DNA from: Paraburkholderia caledonica NBRC 102488
GTDB taxonomy: Bacteria > Pseudomonadota > Gammaproteobacteria > Burkholderiales > Burkholderiaceae
Length of the DNA stretch: 64,000 bases
Reading direction: 5' to 3'
NCBI RefSeq assembly: GCF_000685095.1
Contig: NZ_BAYE01000021.1
Coordinates: 1 to 64,000, forward strand
A program made the translations under genes and the position numbers. Shown here piece after piece: positions 27,355-35,531 of the stretch. A model generated the notes under the pieces. That model made no database searches and was not told where the DNA came from. It was given only the letters and a program-made list of their open reading frames with translations. Numbering within the stretch: the stretch's first letter is position 1; each line of letters starts with the position of its first letter.

Positions 27355-28773
27355 ATGCCTACCGCTTCTCAGTCTCGCGCGAGCGCCGCCGCGCGACTCG
27401 AACGGCTGCCGTTCTCCGGCTATCACCGGACCATCTTCATCATTATCGCGATTGCGTTCTTCTTCGATTCCGTCGACCTCGGCACGATGACCTTCGTACT
27501 CGGTTCAATCAAGACCGAGTTCGGGTTATCGACGGCGACCGCCGGCCTCGTCGCGAGTGCAAGTTTCTTCGGCATGGTGGGCGGTGCGGCGGTCGCGGGC
27601 TTGCTCGCGGATCGCTTCGGGCGCCGACCGGTGTTTCAATGGAGCATGGTGCTGTGGGGTCTCGCTTCCTATCTGTGCTCGACTGCGCAGAGTGTCGAAG
27701 CGCTGATCTTTTATCGGGTGCTGCTCGGCTTCGGCATGGGCATGGAGTTCCCGATTGCGCAAACGCTCCTGTCGGAATTCGTTCCGGCGTCTTCGCGCGG
27801 GCGCCTGATCGCGCTAATGGACGGCTTCTGGCCGCTCGGTTTCATCACGGCAGGCGTGGTGTCGTACTTCGTGCTGCCGACCTTCGGCTGGCGAACTGAG
27901 TTCGCGTTGCTCGCGATTCCCGCCGTGTTCGTGCTCGTCGTGCGACGCATCGTGCCGGAATCGCCGCGTTGGCTCGAACATCGGGGACGTCTCGGCGACG
28001 CCGACAAAGTTCTCGCCGACATCGAAGTGAAGGTCATGAAGTCCGCGGGGCTGAGCCACCTGCGCGCGCCGGTCATGCTCGCCGAACCGGTGGCCACCAA
28101 AGGCGCTGGCGCGTTTCGCGAGATATGGAGCGCGGCTTACCGGCGTCGCACGGTCATGGTGTGGACGTTGTGGTTCTTTGCGTTGCTCGGCTTTTACGGT
28201 CTGACGTCATGGCTCGGCGCGCTGATGCAGCAGGCCGGCTTCGCGGTGACGAAGTCGGTGTTGTACACGGTGCTGATCTCTCTCGGCGGTATTCCGGGTT
28301 TTATCTGCGCGGCATGGCTCGTTGAACGCTGGGGACGCAAGCCGACTTGTATCGCGTCGCTTGCGGGCAGTGCGGTAATGGCCTACGTGTACGGGCAAAC
28401 CGCGCTCCACGCCCAGACGCCCACCTTGCTGATCTGCGCGGGACTGGCAATGCAGTTCTTCCTGTTCGCAATGTGGGCGGTGCTTTACACCTATACGCCG
28501 GAGCTCTACGGCACCGGCGCGCGCGCCACGGGTTCGGGCTTCGCCTCGGCGATTGGCCGTGTCGGCTCGCTGATCGGGCCGTATGTGGTGGGCGTCGTGT
28601 TGCCGGTATTCGGTCAGGGCGGCGTGTTCTCGCTTGGCGCGATGTGCTTCGTCATAGCGGCAGCCACAGTGTGGATACTCGGCATCGAAACGCGTGGACT
28701 CGCGCTCGAGACGCTTGTGTCGGAAGCAGTGGAGAGCGACGCGCATGGCGTGCTCAGTCCGGCGCGCGAGTAG
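27355..28773 (+). CDS. MFS transporter (metabolite:H+ symporter type)
   Basis: This 472-residue 12-helix carrier has the MFS motif GLLADRFGRRPVF between helices 2 and 3. It also has the SPRWLEHRGR segment after helix 6, typical of the sugar/aromatic-acid symporter branch. I chose the ATG at 27355 just after AGGGGATGCC; an in-frame start at 27256 lacks a site. It lies between sarcosine oxidase and ampC and may transport a compound of the pathway such as sarcosine, glycine or an aromatic acid, but nothing in the sequence fixes this. A large hairpin at 28781-28820 follows. Confidence 0.88.
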   Translation: MPTASQSRASAAARLERLPFSGYHRTIFIIIAIAFFFDSVDLGTMTFVLGSIKTEFGLSTATAGLVASASFFGMVGGAAVAGLLADRFGRRPVFQWSMVLWGLASYLCSTAQSVEALIFYRVLLGFGMGMEFPIAQTLLSEFVPASSRGRLIALMDGFWPLGFITAGVVSYFVLPTFGWRTEFALLAIPAVFVLVVRRIVPESPRWLEHRGRLGDADKVLADIEVKVMKSAGLSHLRAPVMLAEPVATKGAGAFREIWSAAYRRRTVMVWTLWFFALLGFYGLTSWLGALMQQAGFAVTKSVLYTVLISLGGIPGFICAAWLVERWGRKPTCIASLAGSAVMAYVYGQTALHAQTPTLLICAGLAMQFFLFAMWAVLYTYTPELYGTGARATGSGFASAIGRVGSLIGPYVVGVVLPVFGQGGVFSLGAMCFVIAAATVWILGIETRGLALETLVSEAVESDAHGVLSPARE

Positions 28774-28780
28774 AAGCGTT

Positions 28781-28820
28781 CGCCACGGCGCAGCCGTTGC
28801 CTGTCTGCTGCACCGTGGCG
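28781..28820. terminator. Long hairpin between convergent MFS and ampC genes
   Basis: CGCCACGG at 28781-28788 pairs with CCGTGGCG at 28813-28820 and inside it GCAGC at 28790-28794 pairs with GCTGC at 28807-28811. It lies between the MFS stop and the ampC stop. TTTTC follows on the plus strand. It is likely a terminator for the plus-strand gene. Confidence 0.65.
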
Positions 28821-28838
28821 CGATCGCGCTTTTCATCG

Positions 28839-30011
28839 CTACTGTGCGCTCGCGACGAGCGCCGACATGATCCGATACGCCGCGCTTACGCGCTCCTCGA
28901 TGGGGAAGTTCTTGTTGGCGAGCAACACGATGCCCACGCGTTTCTGCGGAACGAAGGCGACATAAGTGCCGAAACCGTTGGTCGAACCGGTTTTGTTGAT
29001 CCACACATTCTGCTGCGGCGGCAGCGGTGGATCGATCGCAGCGGCCGGTGTCGGAGTGACCGCCATGGCAGGCGCGTTGCCTTCATGCAAGGTGGAGAGC
29101 GCGACTGGATACGCGTATTGCTCCCATATCAGGTCTTGCGTCAGCACGCCGGCTGTGAAGTAGCCAGTGTGCGTGGCCGTGATCGCGCGCTGAAGCTTGC
29201 TGTCCACGTCGATCAGGTTCATGTTCGCCTGAACGAAGCGGACCATGTCCGCGGCGGTGGTTTTTACGCCGTACGCTTCGTCGGCGAGAACGCCGCCTTT
29301 CATGCGGACCGGCGCGCCATCTTTGGTATCGCCCTGCGCGTAGTCAGACATTTTCGCCGTGGGAACGTGGAGATAGCTGCTCCTCATGCCGAGCGCGGGA
29401 AACATGTGCTGCTCGATTAGCGGCGCAAAGTCCTGGCCCATGCTTCTGGCGGTGATCAGACCAAGCGTGCCGATACCGGGATTCGCATACGTGCGGTAAG
29501 TGCCGGGCGCATAGGCTGGTTTCCATGCGTTGAAGTACTGCAATAACTGGGCGTTGTCATGAATGTCATCGGGGACCTGAAGCGGCAGACCCCCAGGCGT
29601 GTGCGTGCCCAGGTTCAGAAGGCTCACCTTGCCGAACGCGCTGCCTCGCAACGACGGCAAATATTTCTGCGTCTCGTCCGACAGCTTCAGTTGACCGTTG
29701 AGTTGCGCGTAGGCGGCGAGCGTCGCGGTAAATGTCTTGCTCACAGAACCGATTTCGAACAGCGTGCGCTGCGCGACAGGCTTGCCTGTCTGTAGCGACG
29801 CCACGCCGTAGTCGAATACATAGGTCTTGCCGTTCGCGATCACGCCGATCGCCATGCCTGGCACATGGTATTTCGCCATCAGCGGTTCGATTGCCGAGTC
29901 CACTGCAGCTTTGATCGCACCATCGGTGGCGCCGGCTGCATGGCTTGCCGGTGCGATTGCGCTCAGTGCGAAGACGGCGGTCGCCACTACGCTCACGGCT
30001 TTTAGCTTCAT
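28839..30011 (-). CDS. ampC: Class C (AmpC-type) beta-lactamase
   Basis: This 390-residue serine beta-lactamase has a signal peptide ending ASHAAG and all three active-site motifs: S89-V-S-K92 (SxxK), Y176-A-N178 (YxN) and K341-T-G343 (KTG). The length and order fit class C. It would hydrolyse cephalosporins in the periplasm. Unlike the usual arrangement there is no divergent ampR gene: upstream lies the betA terminator region and betA on the same strand. Class C enzymes and D-Ala-D-Ala peptidases of the same fold are hard to tell apart, but the YAN and KTG spacing favours beta-lactamase. Confidence 0.88.
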   Translation of the reverse strand: MKLKAVSVVATAVFALSAIAPASHAAGATDGAIKAAVDSAIEPLMAKYHVPGMAIGVIANGKTYVFDYGVASLQTGKPVAQRTLFEIGSVSKTFTATLAAYAQLNGQLKLSDETQKYLPSLRGSAFGKVSLLNLGTHTPGGLPLQVPDDIHDNAQLLQYFNAWKPAYAPGTYRTYANPGIGTLGLITARSMGQDFAPLIEQHMFPALGMRSSYLHVPTAKMSDYAQGDTKDGAPVRMKGGVLADEAYGVKTTAADMVRFVQANMNLIDVDSKLQRAITATHTGYFTAGVLTQDLIWEQYAYPVALSTLHEGNAPAMAVTPTPAAAIDPPLPPQQNVWINKTGSTNGFGTYVAFVPQKRVGIVLLANKNFPIEERVSAAYRIMSALVASAQ

Positions 30012-30045
30012 ATGCGGCGGTTTCCTTGGATTGTTATCGACAGAT

Positions 30046-30060
30046 GTGCTGACGCAGCAC
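30046..30060. promoter_or_regulatory. Perfect inverted repeat upstream of ampC
   Basis: GTGCTG at 30046-30051 and CAGCAC at 30055-30060 around ACG form a perfect palindrome about 35-50 bases before the ampC start (30011). It could be an operator. No regulator is encoded next to ampC. Confidence 0.4.
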
Positions 30061-30111
30061 TATCCGGCTTTCGCGGAGCGCTGACAATCGAGGATAACTT
30101 GCGAGAGGGTC

Positions 30112-30146
30112 AAGAAAAAGTTATGGGCGGCAAGAGCTCGCCGCCC
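30112..30146 (-). terminator. Rho-independent terminator of the betIBA operon
   Basis: On the minus strand, GGGCGGC/GCCGCCC (30125-30131 and 30140-30146) form a stem followed by TTTTTC at about 30113-30119. It is 46 bases past the betA stop at 30192. This marks the end of betI-betB-betA. Confidence 0.75.
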
Positions 30147-30191
30147 GGGCGGAAACCCGCAATCCGGAGTCCTGAATCCTGAATGCGGAAG

Positions 30192-31877
30192 TCAGACGGT
30201 CGCTCGTTCACGCTTCCTGGCAGGCGCGCCATTCGCGACGAAGTAAGGTGTGTCAACGCGCGCCAACGGCTCGCGCCCACGAATGCGGTCCGCGATCTTC
30301 TCCGCCAGCATGATGGTCGGGGCGTTGAGATTGCCCGTGGTGATGAGCGGCATGATCGACGCATCCACCACGCGCAGCGCATGCAAGCCGTGCACGCGGC
30401 CCTCGTTGTCAACCACGGCCATGTCGTCATAGCCCATCTTGCAGGAGCAGGAAGGATGAAACGCCGTTTCGGCCCGCGCCCGCACGAAACTGTCGAGCTC
30501 GGCGTCTGTGGTCAGTTCGGCGCCCGGATTCAGCTCACGTCCGCGATAACGATCCAGCGCCGGCTGCCGCATGATCTCGCGTGTAATGCGGATGCCGTCG
30601 CGGAACTCGCGCCAGTCGAGAGGATCGGCCATGTAGTTGAAGAGAATGCTTGGGTGTGCGGCCGGATCGCGCGACGTGAGTTTCACGCGCCCGCGGCTCG
30701 GCGAACGCATCGAGCCGACGTGCGCCTGAAAGCCATGCATTCTGATCGCGTTCGAGCCGTTGTAATTGATCGCCACCGGCAGAAAGTGATACTGGATGTT
30801 GGGCCACAAGTCGTCGTCGCGTGTACGGATGAAGCCGCCCGCTTCGAACTGATTGCTCGCGCCAATACCCGTACCGTTGAGCATCCATTCGAGTCCGATG
30901 GCCGGCTGGTTCCACCATTGCAGCGCAGGGTAGAGCGAGACGGGCTCCTTGCACTCGTACTGAATGTACATCTCCAGATGGTCCTGCAAGTTTTCGCCGA
31001 CGCCCGGCAGATCGTGAACAACAGGAATGTCGAGTTCACGCAGCCACGTGGGGCGACCCACGCCGGAGCGTTGCAACAATTGCGGCGACGCGATCGCGCC
31101 ACTGCATACCAGTACTTCCCGGCGCGCATGGGCATTCACCGTCGCGCCGTTGTGCAGATACGCGACGCCAACCGCGCGTTTGCCGGAGAACAGCACACGA
31201 TCGCTCAACGCGTGCGTGACGATGGTCAGGTTCGCGCGTGCTCTCGCGCGATCCAGATAACCGCGCGCGGTGCTGGCGCGCCGGCCGTTGGACGTGACAG
31301 TGCGGTCCATCGGACCAAAGCCTTCCTGCTGATATCCGTTCAGATCGTCGGTGCGCGGAAAGCCCGCCTGGACGCCGGCCTCGACCATCGCTGCGAAAAG
31401 CGGGTTATTGCCGGGCTTGCTCGTGGTCACGTGCACGGGACCGTCGCCGCCGTGATAGGCGTTCGGGCCTGCGTCGCGTGTTTCGGCTTTGCGAAAATAG
31501 GGCAGACAGTCCAGATAGGTCCAGTTTTCCAGACCGCGCCGCGTGGCCCAACCATCGTAGTCGAGCGCATTACCGCGGATATAGCACATACCGTTGATCA
31601 GCGACGACCCGCCCAGTCCCTTGCCGCGGCCGCACTCCATGCGACGGTTGTTCATATGCGGCTCGGGGTCCGTCTCATACGCCCAGTTGTAGCGGCGCCC
31701 TTGCAACGGATAGGCGAGCGCGGCGGGCATCTGCGTGCGGAAATCGAAGCGGTAGTCGGGGCCGCCGGCTTCGAGCAGCAACACCGTGACGTCCGCATCT
31801 TCGGTGAGACGCGACGCCAGCACGTTGCCCGCCGAACCCGCGCCGACGACGATATAGTCGTATTCGTTCGAAGTCAT
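30192..31877 (-). CDS. betA: Choline dehydrogenase
   Basis: This 561-residue GMC-family flavoenzyme has the FAD motif YIVVGAGSAG at residues 8-17. A C-terminal catalytic pair is seen in HPSCSCKMG (H474) and TTGNLNAPT (N516 or N518). I chose the ATG at 31877 after GGAGCGCAGCC; it lies 12 bases past the start of the betB stop overlap region and homology begins here. It oxidises choline to betaine aldehyde in the membrane-associated respiratory route. It is the last gene of betI-betB-betA, followed by a terminator. Product passes to BetB directly. Confidence 0.96.
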   Translation of the reverse strand: MTSNEYDYIVVGAGSAGNVLASRLTEDADVTVLLLEAGGPDYRFDFRTQMPAALAYPLQGRRYNWAYETDPEPHMNNRRMECGRGKGLGGSSLINGMCYIRGNALDYDGWATRRGLENWTYLDCLPYFRKAETRDAGPNAYHGGDGPVHVTTSKPGNNPLFAAMVEAGVQAGFPRTDDLNGYQQEGFGPMDRTVTSNGRRASTARGYLDRARARANLTIVTHALSDRVLFSGKRAVGVAYLHNGATVNAHARREVLVCSGAIASPQLLQRSGVGRPTWLRELDIPVVHDLPGVGENLQDHLEMYIQYECKEPVSLYPALQWWNQPAIGLEWMLNGTGIGASNQFEAGGFIRTRDDDLWPNIQYHFLPVAINYNGSNAIRMHGFQAHVGSMRSPSRGRVKLTSRDPAAHPSILFNYMADPLDWREFRDGIRITREIMRQPALDRYRGRELNPGAELTTDAELDSFVRARAETAFHPSCSCKMGYDDMAVVDNEGRVHGLHALRVVDASIMPLITTGNLNAPTIMLAEKIADRIRGREPLARVDTPYFVANGAPARKRERATV

Positions 31878-31888
31878 GGCTGCGCTCC

Positions 31889-33358
31889 TCAAAACACCGG
31901 TTGATACGGGCCTAGCTCGACCTGCACGGACTTGATGCGCGTGTAATGCTCGAGCGTGGTGATGCCGTTCTCGCGCCCCACGCCCGATTGCTTGAAGCCG
32001 CCCACGGGCATCTCAGCCGGCGACTCGCCCCATGTATTGATCCAGCAAATGCCGGCATCGAGCCGATGAATCACGCGATGTGCGCGCGCCAGATTGTCGG
32101 TGACGACACCGGCGGCGAGGCCGTAAGCCGTGCGGTTCGCACGCTCGATGGCTTCGTCTTCGTCGTCGAAAACCAGAATGCTCATGACCGGGCCGAAGAT
32201 TTCCTCGCGCACGATGCGCATGTCGTCATGGCAGCCGGTGAACACAGTTGGCTCGACATATTGGCCCTGGCCGAAATGACCTTCGCTCAGGCGCTTGCCG
32301 CCCGCGATCAACCGGGCACCTTCCTGAATGCCGCTATCGATATAGCCGAGCACCTTCTGCAATTGCGCCGCGCTAACGAGCGGGCCGAAATTGGTGGAGG
32401 CGTCGCCTGGCGCACCCACGCGGATGCGCTTCACACGCTCCAGCACCAAAGCTTCAAACCGTTCGAGCACACTGCGTTGCACGAACACGCGTGTGCCGTT
32501 CGTGCAGACCTGGCCCGAGCTGAAGAAGTTAGCGCTCATCGCGATGTCGGCGGCACGTTCGAGATTCGCGTCGTCGAAAACGAGCAGGGGAGATTTTCCA
32601 CCGAGTTCCATCGTCACTTCTTTCAACGACGATGCGCCCGCCATCGACATCACCTTCTTGCCGGTTTCCACGCCGCCCGTGAACGAGATTTTCTCGATGT
32701 CCGGATGCGCGGCGAGCATCGCGCCCACGCGGCCGTCGCCTTGAACGACGTTGAACACGCCGGCAGGCACGCCTGCCTCGGTGTAAATCTCGGCGAGTTT
32801 CAAAGCCGACAACGGCGTGACTTCGCTCGGCTTGAAGATCATCGCATTGCCCGCGGCCAGCGCGGGCGCCGACTTCCAGCATGCGATCTGAATCGGATAG
32901 TTCCATGCGCCGATCCCCGCGCATACGCCGAGCGGCTCGCGCCGCGTGTAGACGAACGACGTCGGCCGCAACGGAATCTGCTGCCCTTCGATAGCGGTGG
33001 CAAGGCCCGCGTAATACTCGATCACGTCCGCGCCCGTGACGATGTCCACGGCCTGGGTTTCCGCAATTGGCTTACCTGTGTCGCGTGTTTCGAGTGCGGC
33101 GAGTTCGTCGTTGCGCTCGCGCAGTAGGTCGACCGCGCGACGCAGAATCCGTGAACGTTGCATGCCCGTGAGCGCGGCCCACTCGCGCTGACCTTCACGG
33201 GCGGATTGCACCGCGCGGTCCACGTCCGCGGCACTCGCCTGCTGGACGGTAGCGAGCGTTTCGCCGTTGGCGGGATCGACGGTGTCGAAAGTTTCTCCGC
33301 CGGTCGCGTCCACATAGGCGCCGCCGATATAGAGACGTTGCGTTGCGAATACCGCCAT
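31889..33358 (-). CDS. betB: Betaine aldehyde dehydrogenase
   Basis: This 489-residue NAD(P)-dependent aldehyde dehydrogenase has the fold motifs FTGGVETGKK at 226-235, the general base E251 (ELGGK) and the catalytic C285 (SGQVCTNGTRV). The CTNG variant after the cysteine is typical of BetB. It converts betaine aldehyde to glycine betaine in the cytoplasm. The ATG at 33358 lies 45 bases after the betI stop and GAGCAG precedes it. Confidence 0.96.
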   Translation of the reverse strand: MAVFATQRLYIGGAYVDATGGETFDTVDPANGETLATVQQASAADVDRAVQSAREGQREWAALTGMQRSRILRRAVDLLRERNDELAALETRDTGKPIAETQAVDIVTGADVIEYYAGLATAIEGQQIPLRPTSFVYTRREPLGVCAGIGAWNYPIQIACWKSAPALAAGNAMIFKPSEVTPLSALKLAEIYTEAGVPAGVFNVVQGDGRVGAMLAAHPDIEKISFTGGVETGKKVMSMAGASSLKEVTMELGGKSPLLVFDDANLERAADIAMSANFFSSGQVCTNGTRVFVQRSVLERFEALVLERVKRIRVGAPGDASTNFGPLVSAAQLQKVLGYIDSGIQEGARLIAGGKRLSEGHFGQGQYVEPTVFTGCHDDMRIVREEIFGPVMSILVFDDEDEAIERANRTAYGLAAGVVTDNLARAHRVIHRLDAGICWINTWGESPAEMPVGGFKQSGVGRENGITTLEHYTRIKSVQVELGPYQPVF

Positions 33359-33403
33359 GACCTGCTCCTTTGTGAAGATATCGCTGGTTCCTGTCTGGCG
33401 GAT

Positions 33404-33997
33404 CTACGCCGATTCGCGCGCCGCCAGCACCAGGTCGATGTATTCGTTTGCCACACGTAGCGCCGCTTTGGTGTCGAACGGTTCGCCCGACAGCGCGCCG
33501 CGCAGCCACAGTCCGTCAATCAGCGCAGCGAGCCCGCTCGCCGCTCGCCGCGCGGCTGCGCGTGGCATCGCTTTCGCAAAATCGGCGCACAGATTCGAGT
33601 TCAGGCGCCGCGTATTCACGTATTGCAGCCGACGCAAATGCGGCTTGTGCATGCTTTCCGACCAGAAGGCGAGCCACGTCTTCATGACGGGCGCGCTGGT
33701 TTGCTCCGCATCGAAGTTGGCGGCGACTACCGCTCGCAGCCTGGAACGCGGGTCGGCCTTTGCTGCGCGGCGCCGACGTGAAGTGGCCTGCCACAGATCG
33801 CGCAGCACGTGCCGCATGGTGGCTTCCAGCAAGCCGTCCTTGTCGCCGAAATAGTGGCTGACGATGCCAGTGGAAATGCTCGCCCGTTGGGCGACCGATG
33901 CCAGCGTCGCGCCCGCCAGGCCGGTCTGGTCGATGGTGAGCAACGTGGCGTCGATCAATTGGGCGCGACGAATTTCGCGCATTCCGAGCTTGGGCAT
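33404..33997 (-). CDS. betI: TetR-family repressor of the bet genes
   Basis: This 197-residue TetR-type regulator has an N-terminal helix-turn-helix (LAGATLASVAQRASISTGIVSHYFGDKDGLLEATMRH). The start MPKLGMREIRRAQLIDATLLTIDQTG is typical of BetI. The ligand-binding domain follows. BetI represses bet genes and is released by choline. It is the first gene of betI-betB-betA, which is the usual order in proteobacteria. A palindrome upstream at 34074-34087 is the likely operator. Confidence 0.95.
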   Translation of the reverse strand: MPKLGMREIRRAQLIDATLLTIDQTGLAGATLASVAQRASISTGIVSHYFGDKDGLLEATMRHVLRDLWQATSRRRRAAKADPRSRLRAVVAANFDAEQTSAPVMKTWLAFWSESMHKPHLRRLQYVNTRRLNSNLCADFAKAMPRAAARRAASGLAALIDGLWLRGALSGEPFDTKAALRVANEYIDLVLAARESA

Positions 33998-34073
33998 GTT
34001 GATGGTGTGAAGATTGGACGACTCGCAGCTAGCGCAGACCGCATATTCAATCGGCGCATGGTAGGTTTTTTAT

Positions 34074-34087
34074 ATTGAACGGTCAAT
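34074..34087. promoter_or_regulatory. Candidate BetI operator
   Basis: ATTGA at 34074-34078 and TCAAT at 34083-34087 form a perfect palindrome around ACGG, in an AT-rich patch about 80 bases before the betI start. TetR-type BetI sites in other bacteria are AT-rich palindromes centred on similar TTGA/TCAA half sites. A further CAAT follows at once. Confidence 0.65.
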
Positions 34088-34112
34088 CAATAAAAACGGG
34101 TGTCTACGGCCA

Positions 34113-34138
34113 TGTCGGTTACGGCCAAACCCATGTCG
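34113..34138 (+). promoter_or_regulatory. Candidate regulator site: CATGTCG repeat upstream of fdhA
   Basis: CATGTCG occurs at 34111-34117 and 34132-34138, so GTCG falls at 34114 and 34135, exactly 21 bases apart. The same 21-base GTCG spacing occurs upstream of choV and of the betaine-binding-protein gene. It lies about 100 bases before the fdhA start, 26 bases from the BetI palindrome. Confidence 0.5.
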
Positions 34139-34235
34139 CGTTCCATGCAGGTGATTGCTCGCAGCGGGCGCTACGCTCGTTGAACGGCGCGTGGCACACA
34201 ATCCGCGCGTCTCTCACAAGACACGGAGACATTCA

Positions 34236-35435
34236 ATGAGCAGCAATCGCGGCGTCGTATATCTCGGGCAGGGCAAGGTGGAAGTGCAATCGATCGACTA
34301 TCCGAAGATGGTCGATCCACGTGGCCGCGCGATCGGCCATGGCGTAATTCTGAAGGTCGTGAGCACGAATATTTGCGGCTCGGATCAGCATATGGTGCGC
34401 GGCCGCACGACCGCCGAGGTGGGCCTCGTGCTCGGCCACGAGATTACCGGCGAGGTGATCGAAGTAGGCCGCGACGTCGAGACGCTGAGCATCGGCGATC
34501 TGGTGTCGGTGCCGTTCAACGTGGCCTGCGGACGCTGCCCGACCTGCAAGTCGCAGCACACGGGCGTATGCCTGAACGTCAATCCGTCGCGCGCGGGCGG
34601 CGCTTACGGATATGTCGACATGGGTGGCTGGATTGGCGGACAGGCCGAGTACGTGCTGGTGCCGTACGCCGACTTCAACCTGCTGAAATTCCCCGATCGC
34701 GCGCAGGCCATGTCGAAGATCCGCGATCTCACCTGTCTGTCCGACATTCTGCCGACCGGTTATCACGGCGCAGTGATGGCGGGCGTGAAGCCGGGTTCGA
34801 CCGTCTACATTGCAGGCGCGGGGCCGGTCGGCATGGCGGCGGCCGCGTCGGCGCGCCTCCTGGGCGCGGCCTGCACGATTGTCGGCGACATGAATGAGGA
34901 ACGTCTTGCGCATGCGCGCAAGATGGGCTTCGAGACCGTCGATCTGTCGAAAGACGCGACGCTTGGCGAGCAGATCGAACAGATTCTCGGCAAGCCGGAA
35001 GTGGATTGCGCGGTGGACTGCGTAGGCTTCGAGGCGCACGGACATGGAAGCAGCGGCTCGCATGAGGAAGCGCCGGCCACGGTACTGAATTCACTAATGG
35101 AGATCACGCGCGCAGCAGGCGCGATCGGCATTCCGGGCCTTTACGTGACCGACGATCCGGGTGCCGTCGACGCGGCCGCTCGCAAGGGTAGTCTGAGCAT
35201 CCGCTTCGGGCTCGGTTGGGCCAAGTCGCACTCGTTCCATACGGGTCAGACGCCGGTGATGAAGTACAACCACAACCTCATGCAGGCGATCTTGTGGGAT
35301 CGCTTGCCGATTGCCGACATCGTCAACGTGACCGTGGTGTCGCTCGATCAGGCGCCTGATGGTTACCGTCAATTCGACGGCGGCGCGCCGCGCAAATTTG
35401 TTATCGATCCGCACGGCTTGCTGAAGGCGGCGTGA
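34236..35435 (+). CDS. fdhA: Glutathione-independent formaldehyde dehydrogenase
   Basis: This 399-residue zinc-containing medium-chain dehydrogenase has the catalytic zinc ligands C47 and H68-E69. Its structural zinc cysteines are C98, C101, C104 and C112 (CGRCPTCKSQHTGVC). That set and the length are characteristic of the Pseudomonas putida FdhA/formaldehyde dismutase branch. I chose the ATG at 34236 after CACGGAGAC. It detoxifies the formaldehyde released by demethylation of betaine intermediates, giving formate. It is divergent from betI and ends at a strong bidirectional terminator. Confidence 0.95.
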   Translation: MSSNRGVVYLGQGKVEVQSIDYPKMVDPRGRAIGHGVILKVVSTNICGSDQHMVRGRTTAEVGLVLGHEITGEVIEVGRDVETLSIGDLVSVPFNVACGRCPTCKSQHTGVCLNVNPSRAGGAYGYVDMGGWIGGQAEYVLVPYADFNLLKFPDRAQAMSKIRDLTCLSDILPTGYHGAVMAGVKPGSTVYIAGAGPVGMAAAASARLLGAACTIVGDMNEERLAHARKMGFETVDLSKDATLGEQIEQILGKPEVDCAVDCVGFEAHGHGSSGSHEEAPATVLNSLMEITRAAGAIGIPGLYVTDDPGAVDAAARKGSLSIRFGLGWAKSHSFHTGQTPVMKYNHNLMQAILWDRLPIADIVNVTVVSLDQAPDGYRQFDGGAPRKFVIDPHGLLKAA

Positions 35436-35467
35436 GCATTGCAAGAAATTAGAGGCTGGCAATAAAG

Positions 35468-35508
35468 AAACGCGTTGAACGGATCTCCTTTCAACGCGTT
35501 TTTCTTTC
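35468..35508. terminator. Strong bidirectional terminator between fdhA and gbdR-like gene
   Basis: AAACGCGTTGAA at 35468-35479 pairs perfectly with TTCAACGCGTTT at 35490-35501 around a 10-base loop. TTTCTTT follows on the plus strand, and an A-rich stretch precedes it, so it can act in both directions between the convergent genes. Confidence 0.85.
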
Positions 35509-35531
35509 ACGCTGGCGAGTACTGGCGCTTT

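Noticed and set aside
28347..29420. Plus-strand frame crossing the MFS/ampC boundary
   Set aside because: It would overlap both supported genes and the hairpin between them, and has no domain.
30183..31904. 573-codon plus-strand frame opposite betA
   Set aside because: No homology and unusual composition; betA on the other strand has FAD and active-site motifs.
34170..34210. Possible sigma-54 promoter (TGGCAC) upstream of fdhA
   Set aside because: TGGCAC is present near 34192 but the required TTGC-type element is not at the proper spacing.
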